Shown here piece after piece: positions 34,501 through 43,841 of a stretch of 64,000 bases of DNA. How positions within the stretch are numbered: the stretch's first letter is position 1; each line of letters begins with the position of its first letter. Source of the DNA: Pectobacterium carotovorum (GTDB taxonomy: Bacteria; Pseudomonadota; Gammaproteobacteria; Enterobacterales; Enterobacteriaceae); contig NZ_FQWI01000003.1 in NCBI RefSeq assembly GCF_900129615.1, positions 248,001 to 312,000 on the forward strand, in the 5' to 3' direction. The notes beneath the pieces were generated by a model. It worked only from the letters and a program-made list of their open reading frames with translations. It was not told the DNA's origin and did not search any database. Position numbers and translations under genes: made by a program.

Positions 34501-37500
34501 ACCCAGTGCAGCGAGATCGGCTGCGGGCAGCGTCACACTCCACTGACCGTTTGCTGCCACTGTAGCGCTGTAGGTGGAGGTGATCGTGCCGTTGGTGATC
34601 GAGACAGACACGCTCTGGCTTGGATCGATGAATCCCGTCGTGCCCGTCAGCAGTTGATCCGATGTGCTTTCTACCTGATTGAGTACGCCGTCAACAAACG
34701 GGGTAGCGATACTGATGGTGAAATTGGTGTGGATGACGACATCCAACGTACCGCCCGCGCTGCCGGTATTACCCGCGCTGTCTGTTACCGTCGCGCTGAC
34801 CTGTACGTTGCCATCCGCCAGAATGCTCAGCGCATTGGCTGGAATGGTGGCGCTCCACAGGCCGCCTGCAAGCGTCACGCCTGTCGTGGTGTAAGCCCCG
34901 ATCGTAACCTGAATCACTGTCCCGACAGGCAGGTTGGTGTAAGTGCCGCCAATCGTCGTTGCCGACGCCAGCTCCGCGATAGTCAGGACATTGTTGTCAT
35001 AGAGTGAATCCAACGTCAGTGTCGGGAGCGACTGCGTTTTTAACGTGATATCAATGCTGGCGGCGCTGGCATTGCCTGCGCCGTCGGTCACGCTGGCTTG
35101 CAGCGTTTTCACGCCGTCGCCCAACGCCAGCAGGTCGTTTGCCGCAACGGTGATTTGCCAGACACCGTTGCTATCGGCGACAGCGCTATAGACTGCCGTG
35201 CCGACTTTTATCGTGACCAGAAGACCCGCTTCGCCTTTGCCGCTCAGCGGTAGTCCGGCTAGCGCGTCCGCCAAACCGATGTCGCTGGTGTCAACCAACA
35301 TGTCGATGGACAGCAACGGTGGAACGGTATCGACCGTGAACGGATGGGTGGCCGTAGCCGGGTTCTGTGCGATGTCGTTGACCGTTGCGGTCACATCCTG
35401 ATTGCCCTGCGGCAGATTTTGCACATCGCTGGCGGGAACGGTCGTACTCCAGTTACCGTCAGCGCCAACGGTCGCCAGGTACGTTTTGCTATTCAGCGTC
35501 ACCGTGACGCGCTGTCCCACTTGAACATTCGTCGTTGAACCAGAAATGAGCAGGTCAGACTGCGTATCCTGTGCGCTGACGACATCGTTACCAGATAGGG
35601 TGGCGATGGTGATGGCTGGCAGATTAGTCGCATCGGTGATGACGGTAATGCTATGCGTCGCTGAACCGGGGTTGCCGCTCACGTCTGTTACGCTGGCACT
35701 GACGGTTTGCTTACCGTCAGGCACGTTGCCGACATCCGTTGCAGGAACTTGCACGCTCCAACTGCCATCTGGACCCACGGTGGCGAAGTAATTTTGGCTA
35801 TTGAGGGTGATGGTAACTTGCTGGCCCTGTTCCACATTCTGGCTGCTGCCGCTGATTGTTAACGGCAGGCCCGACTCGGCCAGATTGAGATAATCATCGT
35901 TCGACAGCGTGGCGATGGTCAGCGTTGGCGCTTTGGCCGGATCGGTATCCAGCGTAATAGAATGGCTTACCGTACCCGTGTTACCGGCGGCATCGGTCAA
36001 GCTGGCGGTGATTGCCGTGATGCCGTTCGGCATATTTTGCAGGTCGCCAGCAGGCACGGTGACGCTCCAGGTGCCATCAGCCTGCGCCAGCCCTTGATAG
36101 ATCTGCCCATTGATAGTGACGTTAACAATGATGGGACGGCCGCTGTCGTTGAGGGGCGATGTGCCGGTGATTTCCAGCGGCAGCAGGCTTTCCGCGATGT
36201 TGATGATATCGTCAATGCCAATCGGGTTGATGGTCAGCACCGGTGGCGTCAAGTCAACGAATGCGCTGCCCTGAACGGTGGACGTATTGCCTGCCGCATC
36301 GCTGACGGTCACGGAAATGTTGAGCTGTCCGTCTGCCAGTGGAGTCAGAACGCTCGGTGACAGTTGCAGGCTCCAGTTACCGCTGCCGTCAACCGTACCG
36401 GAATAGACCGTGGTGCCAATGGTGATGCTGACGGTTTGTCCGGCACCGCGCAGGCCCGTCGTGCCGTAAAGTGTCTGTCCGGCCTGGGCGTCACTGAGAT
36501 TCAGGTAACCGTTGCTAAATGGCATATGCAGCGAGGCTACCGGTGGATTATTGATACTGACGCCCAGTTGTTGCGTACCCGATAGCGCATTACCCGCCTG
36601 ATCGACGGCTGTAACATTAACGGTGATGACACCATCCCCCAGCACTCGTAGATCGGCAGGCTGAATAGTGGCGCTCCAGGTGCCGTCTGGCTGCACCTGT
36701 ACGGTGTAGGTTTTCCCGTTGAGGATGACGTTGACATCCGTGCCCGGTGCCACGTTGACGGCACCGCCGTTAATCGTAATGCCGTTTGCCGCTTCCAGCA
36801 CGTTTAGCTGGTTATCCCCGGTGATTGGCGCAATCGACAGCCCGCTCGCGTTAGTGTTAACCGTAACAGTGCTGCTGGATGTCGCGGTATTGCCAGCAAC
36901 ATCACTGACGCTGACGGTAATCGTCTGGCTGCCGTTAACCAGCAGTGCCATGTCGGCATCTGAGATCGTGGTGCTCCAGTTCCCGTTTGACAGAACCTGC
37001 GCGGTATACGGCTTGCCATTGAAGCTAATCGTCACCGTCTGGCCTTGCTCAACGTTTTTACTGGTGCCGCTGATCACCTGACTGACGCGCGCTTCTGCCC
37101 CGTCGATAATGTTGTTGCCAGCGAAAGTACCAATTGTAACGACCGGTGCATTGAGCGGGCTGGCATCGACGCTAATAGTCTGCGTGGTGGTGGCGGTATT
37201 ACCTGCGGCGTCGGTCAGACGTGTCACGATGCTGTAATTGCCATCGGACAGGTTACTCAGATCGGCTGACGGAATGGTGATGTTCCAGGTGCCGTCACTG
37301 CCGACGGTGCCGCTGTAGGTTTTCCCATTCAGCGTGGCGGTCACGGTTTGACCCGCGCTGGACGGTGAGGCGGTACCGGTTAGCAACTGATTGCTCAGAA
37401 CCTCGGTGCTATTCAGGATGTTGTCAGCCGTAACGCTGGTGGTTGTCAACGTAGGCGGCGTACGTGCCACGGTTATGTTGCTGGTTAGGGTGCTGCTGTT

Positions 37501-40500
37501 TCCGGCCGCATCACTGACGCTCACCTGCAATGCGGTGGTGCCATTCGGCAGATTTTGCAGGCCATTTGCAGGCAGAGAAATCGTCCAGTTACCTGCCGCA
37601 TCCACGATCCCGGTGTACGTCACGCCGCCGAGTGTGGCGGTGACGGTTTGCCCTGGTGAGGCGATACCGGTTGTGCCGCTGAGCGTCTGAGTCACGCCCG
37701 CTTCTGCGGCATTGAGTATGCCGTCGCTGAACGGTGTGTTCAGCGTCAGCGTCGGGCTACTGTGGGTGAAGACCTCGATCGTACGGCTGCCGCTTAACAC
37801 ATTCCCTGTACTGTCTACCGTCGTGACGGTCAAGGTTGAGGTGCCGTCGGCCAGCGTGCTGACATCCGCTGCTGATACGGTGATGCTCCAGGTGCCGTTC
37901 GGTTGTACGACGCCAGCATAGCTTTTCCCGTTCAGCGTAATCGTGACGGCGGTGCCTGCTGCCACGTTCTGGCTGCTGCCGTTGACGGTGAGATCTTGAG
38001 AGGCTTCGGCTTGATTCAGTTTGTCATCGCCCGCGACGGTATCGATGGCGATACCGCTCAGGGAGGTGTTCACCGTAATGGTCTGGCTGAGCGTTGCCGG
38101 GTTACCGCTGACGTCGTTGACGCCAATCGTGACGGTATGCGTGCCTTGTGCCAGATGAAGGAGATCGACAGACGGTACGCTGACGCGCCATTGGCCGTTG
38201 CTGTCAACCGTTGCGGTGTAGGTGTTGTCGCCGAGCGTCACGGTAACGCGCTGCCCCGCCTCGACATTCAGGCTGCTGCCGCTGATGATTTGCGCGACGT
38301 TGATTTCCCCCCCGTCGATGATGTTATTTAGCGCGATGGCGTTGACGGTGAGCAGAGGCAGGTTGGCCGGATTGGCATCCAGCGTTAATGATCCGGTGCT
38401 GGTGGCGCTGTTGCCTGAGGCGCCAGTCAATGTTGCTGTCACGGTGTAACTGCCGTCAGCCAAAGCCTGAAGATCGGTGGCGGGAACCGTAGTACTCCAG
38501 CTACCGTCAGCCTGAATCTGGGCCTGATAATTTTTATTGTTGATCGTGACAATGACGGTGCGCCCGGCTTCGGACTGTAGCGCGTTACCGGAGATCACCT
38601 GATCGTTCAGGCTTTCAGCGGCGTTGATGATGCCGTCGCTGGTCAGCGGTTTCAGCGTCAGAAGAGGGCGAACCATATCGACGGTAATATCGCGAATGCC
38701 CTGTATGCTGTTGCCCGCGGTATCCGTCGCTTCTACGCGGATGGTCTGTACGCCGGTTGGCAGAAGTTGCAGGTCGGCGGCGGGAAGCGAGGTACTCCAG
38801 TTCCCCTGATTATCCACGGTTGCCGTATAGGCTTTGCCGTTCAGCGTGACGATGACGCTCTGGCCCCCTCCGGTAATCCCGGTTTTCCCGGTCAGGCTCT
38901 GCCCGCTGGCTGATTCAATGATGTTGAGTATGCCGTCACCGAAAGGCTGGTCAATCGTTGGCTGTGGCAGGTTGTTAATATGGATATCAATATTGCGGCT
39001 GGCGGTGACAGGGACATCACCGGGGTTGGCGACGCTGGCGGTAATAGTCGCTGTGCCATCCGGCAAGGCGAGCATATCGCTGCTCTCGATTGTGACGCTC
39101 CAGCTCCCGTTTGCGGCAATCGTACCAATGTAGGTCTTGCCATTGAGCGTGACGGTAACGCTTTCTCCCGGGGTGACGTTGACCGTCGAACCTGAAATGG
39201 TCAGCGGCTGTGAGGCTTCAAGGCGGTTGATCTGGTTATCAATCGCGACAATGCTGATGGAGATGCTGTCATTATCTATATCAACATTGGACCAGTTCTC
39301 ATGGCTGCCCTCATTTCCCGCCTGATCCGCGACCTGTGCAGTGATGGACACGGTGCCTTCAGAGAGCTGTGCCATGTCTGCAGCGGGGATTTCCACGCTC
39401 CAGTTCCCGCCGCTCTTGATCGCGGCGAAGTAGAATTTTTTGTTGAGAAGAATGGTTGCGATCTGGCCGGTTTCCACGTTCGCGCTGGTGCCTGTTAGCC
39501 ACTGGCTGACTTTGAGATCGGCCGCGGTGATGACGTTATTCTCATTAACGAAAGGGTTAACGAATATCGTTGGCTGGAATGCTGGATCCGCACTGAGCTC
39601 AATGGATTTCTCGACGCTGACGGTATTGCCGACTGCATCGGTTAGCGAGGCAGACAGTTTGTAGCTGCCATCGGCCATGCCGCGCAGGGCGGCTGTAGGT
39701 AAGTTGATGCTCCAGTTGCCATCGCTACCGACAACCCCGGTATAGAATTGCCCATCGAAAGTGATAACGACAGTACGACCCGCTTCGCTGATTGAGGCGG
39801 TGCCGTTGACGGTCTGGTTGCTTTGCGATTCGACCATGTTGATAGTGTCATCGCCTGCAATAGTGCCGATGGTCAGGGTAGGGGCCGTAAAATCGGTTGG
39901 GCTAACAAACGTTTTACCCGCCTGATTGCCCGCGGCATCCTGCGCGGTCACCAACAGCGTGTTGTTGCCTTCCGGTAACTGCTGGAGATCGGCCGCAGGG
40001 ACGGTGACTTTCCAGTTACCTGCGGTATCAACCGTTCCCGTATAAGATTTCCCGCCGAGGGACAAGATGACGGTCTGCCCCGCACCGCTGATGCCGGTGT
40101 GGCCGGTAATCGTCTGGCTGACCAGCGCCTCCGCACCGTTCAGTGAACCGTTGCCGAATGGCGTATCAATCGTCGGTTGCGGCAGGGTGTGAATGTGAAC
40201 GCCGAGTGTGTGATTGTCCGTTACGGCAGCGCTTCCTGTCACATTTACGCTGGCGGTGATGGTGGCATTGCCGTCTGACAGAAGTTGGAGATCGGCACTG
40301 GGGACTTGCAGCGTCCAACTGCCGTCGGCGGCAACGGTCGTGGTGTAGTTCTTTCCGTTCAGCGTCACGGTCACCGTCTGCCCCGCAGGAACATTGGCGG
40401 TATTCCCGCTGATCGCCAGCGGTTGCAGGGATTCTGCTCGGCTTAACAGGTTATCGCTGGCGATAATGTTGATGGCGATGCTGTCGCCAGACTTATCGAC

Positions 40501-43122
40501 GTTGATATTCTGGCTTCCGCTTGCGATGTTGCCCGCTTTGTTACTCACGTTGACGCTAATACTGTGCGCACCGTCCGCCAGCAGCGCGATATCTGCGGTT
40601 GAAACGTTGATGCTCCAGACACCGCCGGATTGCACGGTGGCAAGATAGGTTTTCCCATTCAGGCTAATGATAACAACCTGTCCCGCCTCAACGTTGGTCG
40701 TCGTCCCGCTCAACTGCTGGCTGACTTTTGCCTCCGCGCCATCAACGATGTTATCGCCTGCGAAATTATTGATGGTAATGGTCGGTACGGTGATTGCGCC
40801 GCTGTCAATGGTCAGCGGGCGGGTAACCGTTGTGGTGTTGCCTGCGGCATCGGTCAGTGTAACGGTCAGGTTATGGTTTCCGTCCGCGATAGCCACCAGA
40901 TCGGCCGTTGGTAGCGTGATGCTCCAGTTGCCGTCGCTGCCGACGGTGGTGGTGTAGGGTTTGGCATTCAGCGTAACGGTGACCGTACGACCAGCTTCGC
41001 TAAGCGATGCTGTCCCGCTGACCACCTGATTGACGGCCAGTTCTGCGCCATTGAGGACGTCATCCTGAGCAATCGCGGAGACGGTGAGCGTCGGTGGTGT
41101 CGTATCCACAGTGATATTTTGCGTTATGGTCGCTTCGTTGCCTGCAATATCGCGGACGACGATCTCCAGCGCGCTGATGCTGTTTGATGGCAGATTTTGC
41201 AGCACGCTTTTAGGTACAGTGATTGTCCAGTGCCCGTTGGCATCCACTGTTCCTGTCACATAGTACCCGCCGATCGTCAGGCTGACGGTTTGGCCCCTGC
41301 CGATAATCCCCGTTTCCCCGCGGATGACCTGATCCTGCGCGGCTTCGGCGGCGTTTAATACGCTGTCAGTGAACGGTGGTGTCAGCGTAATGGAAGGGAG
41401 CGTATTGATGTGAACATCCAGCGTGTGGTTAGCTGTGACGGTATTTCCACTGATCCCCTGTACGCTGGCAGTGATGGTGTTACTGCCGTCTGACAGCAGA
41501 AGCAGGTCGGCGCTGGGGATGTTCAAAGACCATTTGCCGTCTGCGCCTGTTGTAGTGGTATAGGGTTTTCCATTCAATGTGACTGTGACGGTTTGGCCAG
41601 CGGCAACGTTGGCCGTTGTGCCATCAATCGTTAGCGGCTGCCCAGCTTCCACGGCATTCAGACGGTCATCTGTCGAGACGATGCTGATGTTGACTGCTTC
41701 GGCGCTGGTATCCACCGTGATGGTTTGTGGCGGCAGCGTGGTGGTGTTGCCTGCTTTATCTGTTAATGACGCCACCAGAGTGTAGGTGCCGTTAGTCAGC
41801 GCCTGGATATCACCGGAAGGAATAAGTACGCTCCAGGCGCCGTCGCTTCCTACTGTCGTCGTGTAGGTTGTGCCGTTAAACGTTATCGTCACGGTCTGGC
41901 CGACATCCGATAAGGAAGCCGTACCGGAGACAACTTGTGAGGACTGGAGCTCGTCGGCGGTGAGCAGGTTGTCTCCGGTAAACGGTAACAGGGACAGCTC
42001 CGGTGGCGTGGTGTCGACAATAATGGTGCGGTTGACCACGGTGATATTGCCAGCATTATCGCTGATCGTGAACGACAAGGCGTGTTCACCTTCGCTCAGT
42101 GCACGAAGGTCTGCGGCGGGCACGGTCAGGGTCCAGTTACCGTCTGCATTAATGGTCGTGGTATAGGTTTTCCCATTGAGCGTGATGGTTACGCGCTGGC
42201 CTACTTCACCGGTTCCGTTGAGGATCTGGCCGTTTGCCAGTTCTCCGACGGTGAGATAATTGTCGCCCGTAAATTTATCAACGGTTAGATTTGGGGGTAG
42301 GGTATCAATGGTGAGGTCGAGGATTTTCTCATGGATAACACCATTAGCACCCGGCACGCTCACTTTTAATGCGTAAATGCCGTCCTGCAGCCCGGTAAAC
42401 GCATCTGCTGGCAGCGTAAAGCGCCAACTACCGTCGGCTGCAATGGTGGTGGTGTAGACCACGCCGTTTAACGTGATGGTGACCGTCTGCCCCTCGCTGA
42501 CGCCGACAGTCTTCCCACTGAGAATGTGGGATTGACCGATCTCCACACGATTCAGGATATTATCCCCAGCGAAAGTATCAATGGTTAAGGATTCTGGCGC
42601 TGTAGGTGTTGTGGGCTTATTGTCGTCGCTTGATGAACCCACGGCGATGGCTGCTCCGCCGATGGCGATTGCACCCAGAATCCCCCCCAACGTGGTTGCT
42701 GATAACGTGCTGGTGGTGGTGCTGCCGATCAGTAGCGACGCCATATCACCCAACGTGGCGTATTCCGGTGTAAGGACAATCGCTTCTCCCGCTAACACGG
42801 CTCCTTCTGCCGCTGCCGCGCCGGAGAACTGTGCATGGATGAGTCGGGTGCCATCGTCAAAAACCAGTTCGCTGTGATAACCGGCGGCATCCAAAGTAAA
42901 GAAGCTTTCATAGCGGACGGTGGTACCGTCTTTCATGTGCAAGATAAGATCGTTGCCAACACGCTCATAGCGAGACACCACGTCTGGTGTGCCAAAGATT
43001 CTGACTGTGCTGCTTTCCAGCAATTCGACATTCGTCGCCCCCTGAGGAACGGCGTTGATGAATTGACCACTATGACGCGACAGGATATTTGCATTTCCCG
43101 CAATAACATTCATATCTGACAT
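28528..43122 (-). CDS. bapA: Giant BapA/LapA-like Ig-repeat adhesin, type I secreted
   Basis: 4864 residues in one unbroken frame. The N-terminal cap (1-140) resembles the BapA prefix domain (NVELLESSTVRIFGTPDVV), followed by a Gly/Ala-rich hydrophobic segment near residue 152 that may be the membrane-retention plug. About 44 Ig-like repeats of 95-105 residues follow (about 176-4590), each with a D-x-L-N-x-x-E start, a SGT/TGTG turn, VTITLNGKTYT-like strands and a final DAAGN. The C-terminal 250 residues hold GGEGDD and GGNGID calcium-type motifs (about 4727-4747) and an uncleaved secretion signal ending in LLVNMV. The ATG follows AAGAGG. Three type I secretion genes lie downstream on the same strand. 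It probably mediates attachment and biofilm; LapD/LapG control genes are not in this window. Confidence 0.93.
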   Translation of the reverse strand: MSDMNVIAGNANILSRHSGQFINAVPQGATNVELLESSTVRIFGTPDVVSRYERVGNDLILHMKDGTTVRYESFFTLDAAGYHSELVFDDGTRLIHAQFSGAAAAEGAVLAGEAIVLTPEYATLGDMASLLIGSTTTSTLSATTLGGILGAIAIGGAAIAVGSSSDDNKPTTPTAPESLTIDTFAGDNILNRVEIGQSHILSGKTVGVSEGQTVTITLNGVVYTTTIAADGSWRFTLPADAFTGLQDGIYALKVSVPGANGVIHEKILDLTIDTLPPNLTVDKFTGDNYLTVGELANGQILNGTGEVGQRVTITLNGKTYTTTINADGNWTLTVPAADLRALSEGEHALSFTISDNAGNITVVNRTIIVDTTPPELSLLPFTGDNLLTADELQSSQVVSGTASLSDVGQTVTITFNGTTYTTTVGSDGAWSVLIPSGDIQALTNGTYTLVASLTDKAGNTTTLPPQTITVDTSAEAVNISIVSTDDRLNAVEAGQPLTIDGTTANVAAGQTVTVTLNGKPYTTTTGADGKWSLNIPSADLLLLSDGSNTITASVQGISGNTVTANHTLDVHINTLPSITLTPPFTDSVLNAAEAAQDQVIRGETGIIGRGQTVSLTIGGYYVTGTVDANGHWTITVPKSVLQNLPSNSISALEIVVRDIAGNEATITQNITVDTTPPTLTVSAIAQDDVLNGAELAVNQVVSGTASLSEAGRTVTVTLNAKPYTTTVGSDGNWSITLPTADLVAIADGNHNLTVTLTDAAGNTTTVTRPLTIDSGAITVPTITINNFAGDNIVDGAEAKVSQQLSGTTTNVEAGQVVIISLNGKTYLATVQSGGVWSINVSTADIALLADGAHSISVNVSNKAGNIASGSQNINVDKSGDSIAINIIASDNLLSRAESLQPLAISGNTANVPAGQTVTVTLNGKNYTTTVAADGSWTLQVPSADLQLLSDGNATITASVNVTGSAAVTDNHTLGVHIHTLPQPTIDTPFGNGSLNGAEALVSQTITGHTGISGAGQTVILSLGGKSYTGTVDTAGNWKVTVPAADLQQLPEGNNTLLVTAQDAAGNQAGKTFVSPTDFTAPTLTIGTIAGDDTINMVESQSNQTVNGTASISEAGRTVVITFDGQFYTGVVGSDGNWSINLPTAALRGMADGSYKLSASLTDAVGNTVSVEKSIELSADPAFQPTIFVNPFVNENNVITAADLKVSQWLTGTSANVETGQIATILLNKKFYFAAIKSGGNWSVEIPAADMAQLSEGTVSITAQVADQAGNEGSHENWSNVDIDNDSISISIVAIDNQINRLEASQPLTISGSTVNVTPGESVTVTLNGKTYIGTIAANGSWSVTIESSDMLALPDGTATITASVANPGDVPVTASRNIDIHINNLPQPTIDQPFGDGILNIIESASGQSLTGKTGITGGGQSVIVTLNGKAYTATVDNQGNWSTSLPAADLQLLPTGVQTIRVEATDTAGNSIQGIRDITVDMVRPLLTLKPLTSDGIINAAESLNDQVISGNALQSEAGRTVIVTINNKNYQAQIQADGSWSTTVPATDLQALADGSYTVTATLTGASGNSATSTGSLTLDANPANLPLLTVNAIALNNIIDGGEINVAQIISGSSLNVEAGQRVTVTLGDNTYTATVDSNGQWRVSVPSVDLLHLAQGTHTVTIGVNDVSGNPATLSQTITVNTSLSGIAIDTVAGDDKLNQAEASQDLTVNGSSQNVAAGTAVTITLNGKSYAGVVQPNGTWSITVSAADVSTLADGTSTLTVTTVDSTGNVLSGSRTIEVFTHSSPTLTLNTPFSDGILNAAEAGVTQTLSGTTGIASPGQTVTATLGGVTYTGIVDAAGNWTISLPANGLQNLPNGTTALQVSVSDAAGNSSTLTSNITVARTPPTLTTTSVTADNILNSTEVLSNQLLTGTASPSSAGQTVTATLNGKTYSGTVGSDGTWNITIPSADLSNLSDGNYSIVTRLTDAAGNTATTTQTISVDASPLNAPVVTIGTFAGNNIIDGAEARVSQVISGTSKNVEQGQTVTISFNGKPYTAQVLSNGNWSTTISDADMALLVNGSQTITVSVSDVAGNTATSSSTVTVNTNASGLSIAPITGDNQLNVLEAANGITINGGAVNVAPGTDVNVILNGKTYTVQVQPDGTWSATIQPADLRVLGDGVITVNVTAVDQAGNALSGTQQLGVSINNPPVASLHMPFSNGYLNLSDAQAGQTLYGTTGLRGAGQTVSITIGTTVYSGTVDGSGNWSLQLSPSVLTPLADGQLNISVTVSDAAGNTSTVQGSAFVDLTPPVLTINPIGIDDIINIAESLLPLEITGTSPLNDSGRPIIVNVTINGQIYQGLAQADGTWSVTVPAGDLQNMPNGITAITASLTDAAGNTGTVSHSITLDTDPAKAPTLTIATLSNDDYLNLAESGLPLTISGSSQNVEQGQQVTITLNSQNYFATVGPDGSWSVQVPATDVGNVPDGKQTVSASVTDVSGNPGSATHSITVITDATNLPAITIATLSGNDVVSAQDTQSDLLISGSTTNVQVGQRVTVTLNSKTYLATVGADGNWSTTVPASDVQNLPQGNQDVTATVNDIAQNPATATHPFTVDTVPPLLSIDMLVDTSDIGLADALAGLPLSGKGEAGLLVTIKVGTAVYSAVADSNGVWQITVAANDLLALGDGVKTLQASVTDGAGNASAASIDITLKTQSLPTLTLDSLYDNNVLTIAELASATTIGGTYTNLPVGTVIQVTIGAYTTTGVTLAGGLWSATIPANALSILADGNVQVSATVTDSAGNTGSAGGTLDVVIHTNFTISIATPFVDGVLNQVESTSDQLLTGTTGFIDPSQSVSVSITNGTITSTYSATVAANGQWSVTLPAADLAALGDGTHTINVTATDHAGNTGSGSGSFTSVIVGVPVASLDTPFGDGKLSLADAQPGATLSGQTGLTSNVGQTVSVSINGTSLPATVNADGSWSLSLDRQTLIDLPDGSVNFTVIVTDSAGNTSTAAATANVLTTTMPVATLDLPFGDGILNITEIQAIQTLTGKTGITSAGQEVTITVTNKATLAVTTFTATADGLGGWSRDLSPADLALFTEGNYSISVKVTDWVGNSNTSTALDVSSAQTLPAPIIDVVPFGLDNILSSAEAASALTFSGRTQIGGNGQSVKLEIDLNGIRYTATVDSNGNWSVTLPPNALNSLVDGQHTITVTAVDAAGNTGTTPIIFTSDLTPPAITLNTPFDDGYLSIVEAGTLLGRTLSGNAGDAVNVTVTFGGQALVTQLSGGVWTATLTPTQLSQLADGTHNIVITATDSLGNSATLNSQAIIAVQVAPTLTITAFAGLDGLNYAESRTTQTVSGTSADLEVGQTVTVTLNNVEYTAKILDNGTWSVTIPSADLQDLANTTHTITADATDKAGNPATQASEPFNVNLTEPPMVMVIDPIANDNIINASEIGGNVTISGRSIGPSSSMTAVSLDIGGTPLVVITDANGFWSTTIPANLYFTTQGNVNVTATSLDAILTRTVLVDTVVPTLDIVAFAGDNVLGGTEASTAQTITGTASTTEAGQFVSVVLNGKTYSAQVSITGTWSVSVPAADLAQLTDGSHTITATLTDTAGNTTIETQVVTVDTGIPLLSVTLFDDNILTLAEALAGAAITGTGEVGATVTLTAGPLTGTTTVGSDGNWTIPVLSANLQNLIDGPQVIGVTLTDTSGNSTHLDVTLDVALNKTLGAGITDIFGNDGILNLAESLLTQVISGNATGNYLGAKVQVTVLGTTVEGTVGANGAWSVALPSNVFTGLSNGLLAVNVDIVDSHGNVKNQLVNIDVLKTLPVIDSVVAFTDGALNAADATTSQIISGVVSNVNIGAGATVAVTLGTKVYTGITVGAGGAWSLSVPALDLQALQDGTLALGVAVTDHAGNTASQIVNVPTVIKNLPSITLNPVFGDSLLNLGDLLVNQTLSGTATGLAGRTITLSISGSQIATATVGSDGKWSAAVTPSVLGILQGLGSGDFTVSATATDSVGNSSSGSAGIKFDFAQPVITLNPVFGNDGFLNAAEALVAQTIGGVVTNASAGSQVAVTLGGKTFLSTVGAGGAFSLTLQPSDLGTLLDGSTTLNVSVTNTSGNVGTVNNAINIIAKNLPTISLGSLFGGDGFLNAAEAALTQTISGTTTNAVAGSSVVIRIGTLTLNATVGNDGTWSTSVTPLQLSGLANGNLTVSATVTDPAGNSTGISTGLNIAILPPTITLNPLFNNGVLDLPSLLSTQLIGGTTANVPAGTAINVTLGSKTYTTTVGANGSWSLPVPSLDLKALADGVTNVGVRLVDAAGNVGTQTSTVSVAINGQPTLTISPLFGGDGLLNAVEAAAGQVISGTSTNAIGSTIQISLGTKTYSAVVQSNGSWSVSLPSLDLNSLTDGTLSLNASLTNAAGKTTSAGASIGVGVHALPTVNLGSLFGGDGYLNLAEAGINQIISGTTTNAAGGSVTLTVGGLVLNAAVASNGTWSISVPSANLLNIADGNLSVGVKVTDRYGNTNNTSSNVVVKTHQLPQLGIDAVGSLIGNTVGLLANGITVSGTSRYVQQGAKVTVTLLGQTLQGTVGSDGKWSAQFSSSLLGINVFNVGTILAALLGTAVEASVTDQAGNFTGVSAGLTSGISLGLPLMSMMALDVDDSSVAQVSSLSSEQSDTGESADAQPLHVSSKMAAVALSETHTIDNSASTDVEESVYAIGGVVVNLADGSVQTGTDVEGGEGDDLITLSTLDFTQIDGGNGIDTLVLDGTELNLDLTALGLKIDNVEIFDLGQNGTNSITLDLDRALNVTDRPEDDLLIVGGEGNQVNLIPGEGAWSTVGQRDIDGQRFDVYHHSSLDSANNLGDVLVQQGLLVNMV

Positions 43123-43841
43123 GAAATAGCCTCTTGCTTATCTGCAACCATTGTCTTAATACCTCTCCCGGCGGATCGTGGCCGTAACGGAAGACGTATG
43201 GGGATAGGCACCACCAACAAAAAGAGGGGTGCTAAAGCCGACCTGGTTCAGAAACAAAAAGCAGTAGTCGTCAAATATGATTAACAATATTGCTGTGTAT
43301 CCCTCTGCTATGGGGATTAGGTTATTGGGATCATATTCACCCAATTCTTGATATTTATAGGTGTGGCTTAACTAAAAATCCAACTTTTTTGAAATGTTTT
43401 GAAAATAAAAATATGACAATATTCTTACGTATTAAATGGCTTAGCGGCATTATCCTCCTTATTTAATTATTACCACACTAATTATAATGTTAAATCACCA
43501 TCTCTTAGCGCATCTGGTGGCTTGGTAATACGCCTTTTGTCCACATTTGAGCTGGGGTTGATGGGGGATACTCACCGTGAAGATCGTATCTTTATCTCTA
43601 TTTATTGTATCAATTTGTGTTTTTTTGTCATGCGTGTCGTTAAGCGAAGTGTGTTGCCAGAAAAGTGATAATGAAGTGTGATAATTCATCATATTTTCTT
43701 ATGCTTCGTGTTGGCGATACCGAGCGTGGGTTTTGAAAAGATGGCATCTGGCGTAGTGCTGGATATGAGAATTATTCTTGATATCACGGTCATCCCGATT
43801 ACACTGCGGGCGATTGTTTTCATCATAGAGACCTGGTTGTT
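43123..43841. promoter_or_regulatory. Long AT-rich divergent control region of the giant adhesin and yojI
   Basis: 719 bp without a credible gene; the small frames at 43156-43344, 43495-43692 and 43678-43905 lack family features and good starts. It must contain the adhesin promoter (minus strand) and the yojI promoter (plus strand). The run from about 43370 to 43500 is very AT-rich, as in H-NS-bound promoters, but no specific operator is recognisable by eye. Confidence 0.55.

Noticed and set aside
28528-43122. CRISPR or DNA tandem repeat reading of the repetitive 14.6 kb
   Set aside because: The repeats are protein-level Ig-like domains of about 300 bp in a single open frame, not short identical repeats with spacers.
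43156-43692. Small frames in the adhesin upstream region
   Set aside because: AT-rich, weak starts, no homology recognised; the region is better explained as a divergent promoter.
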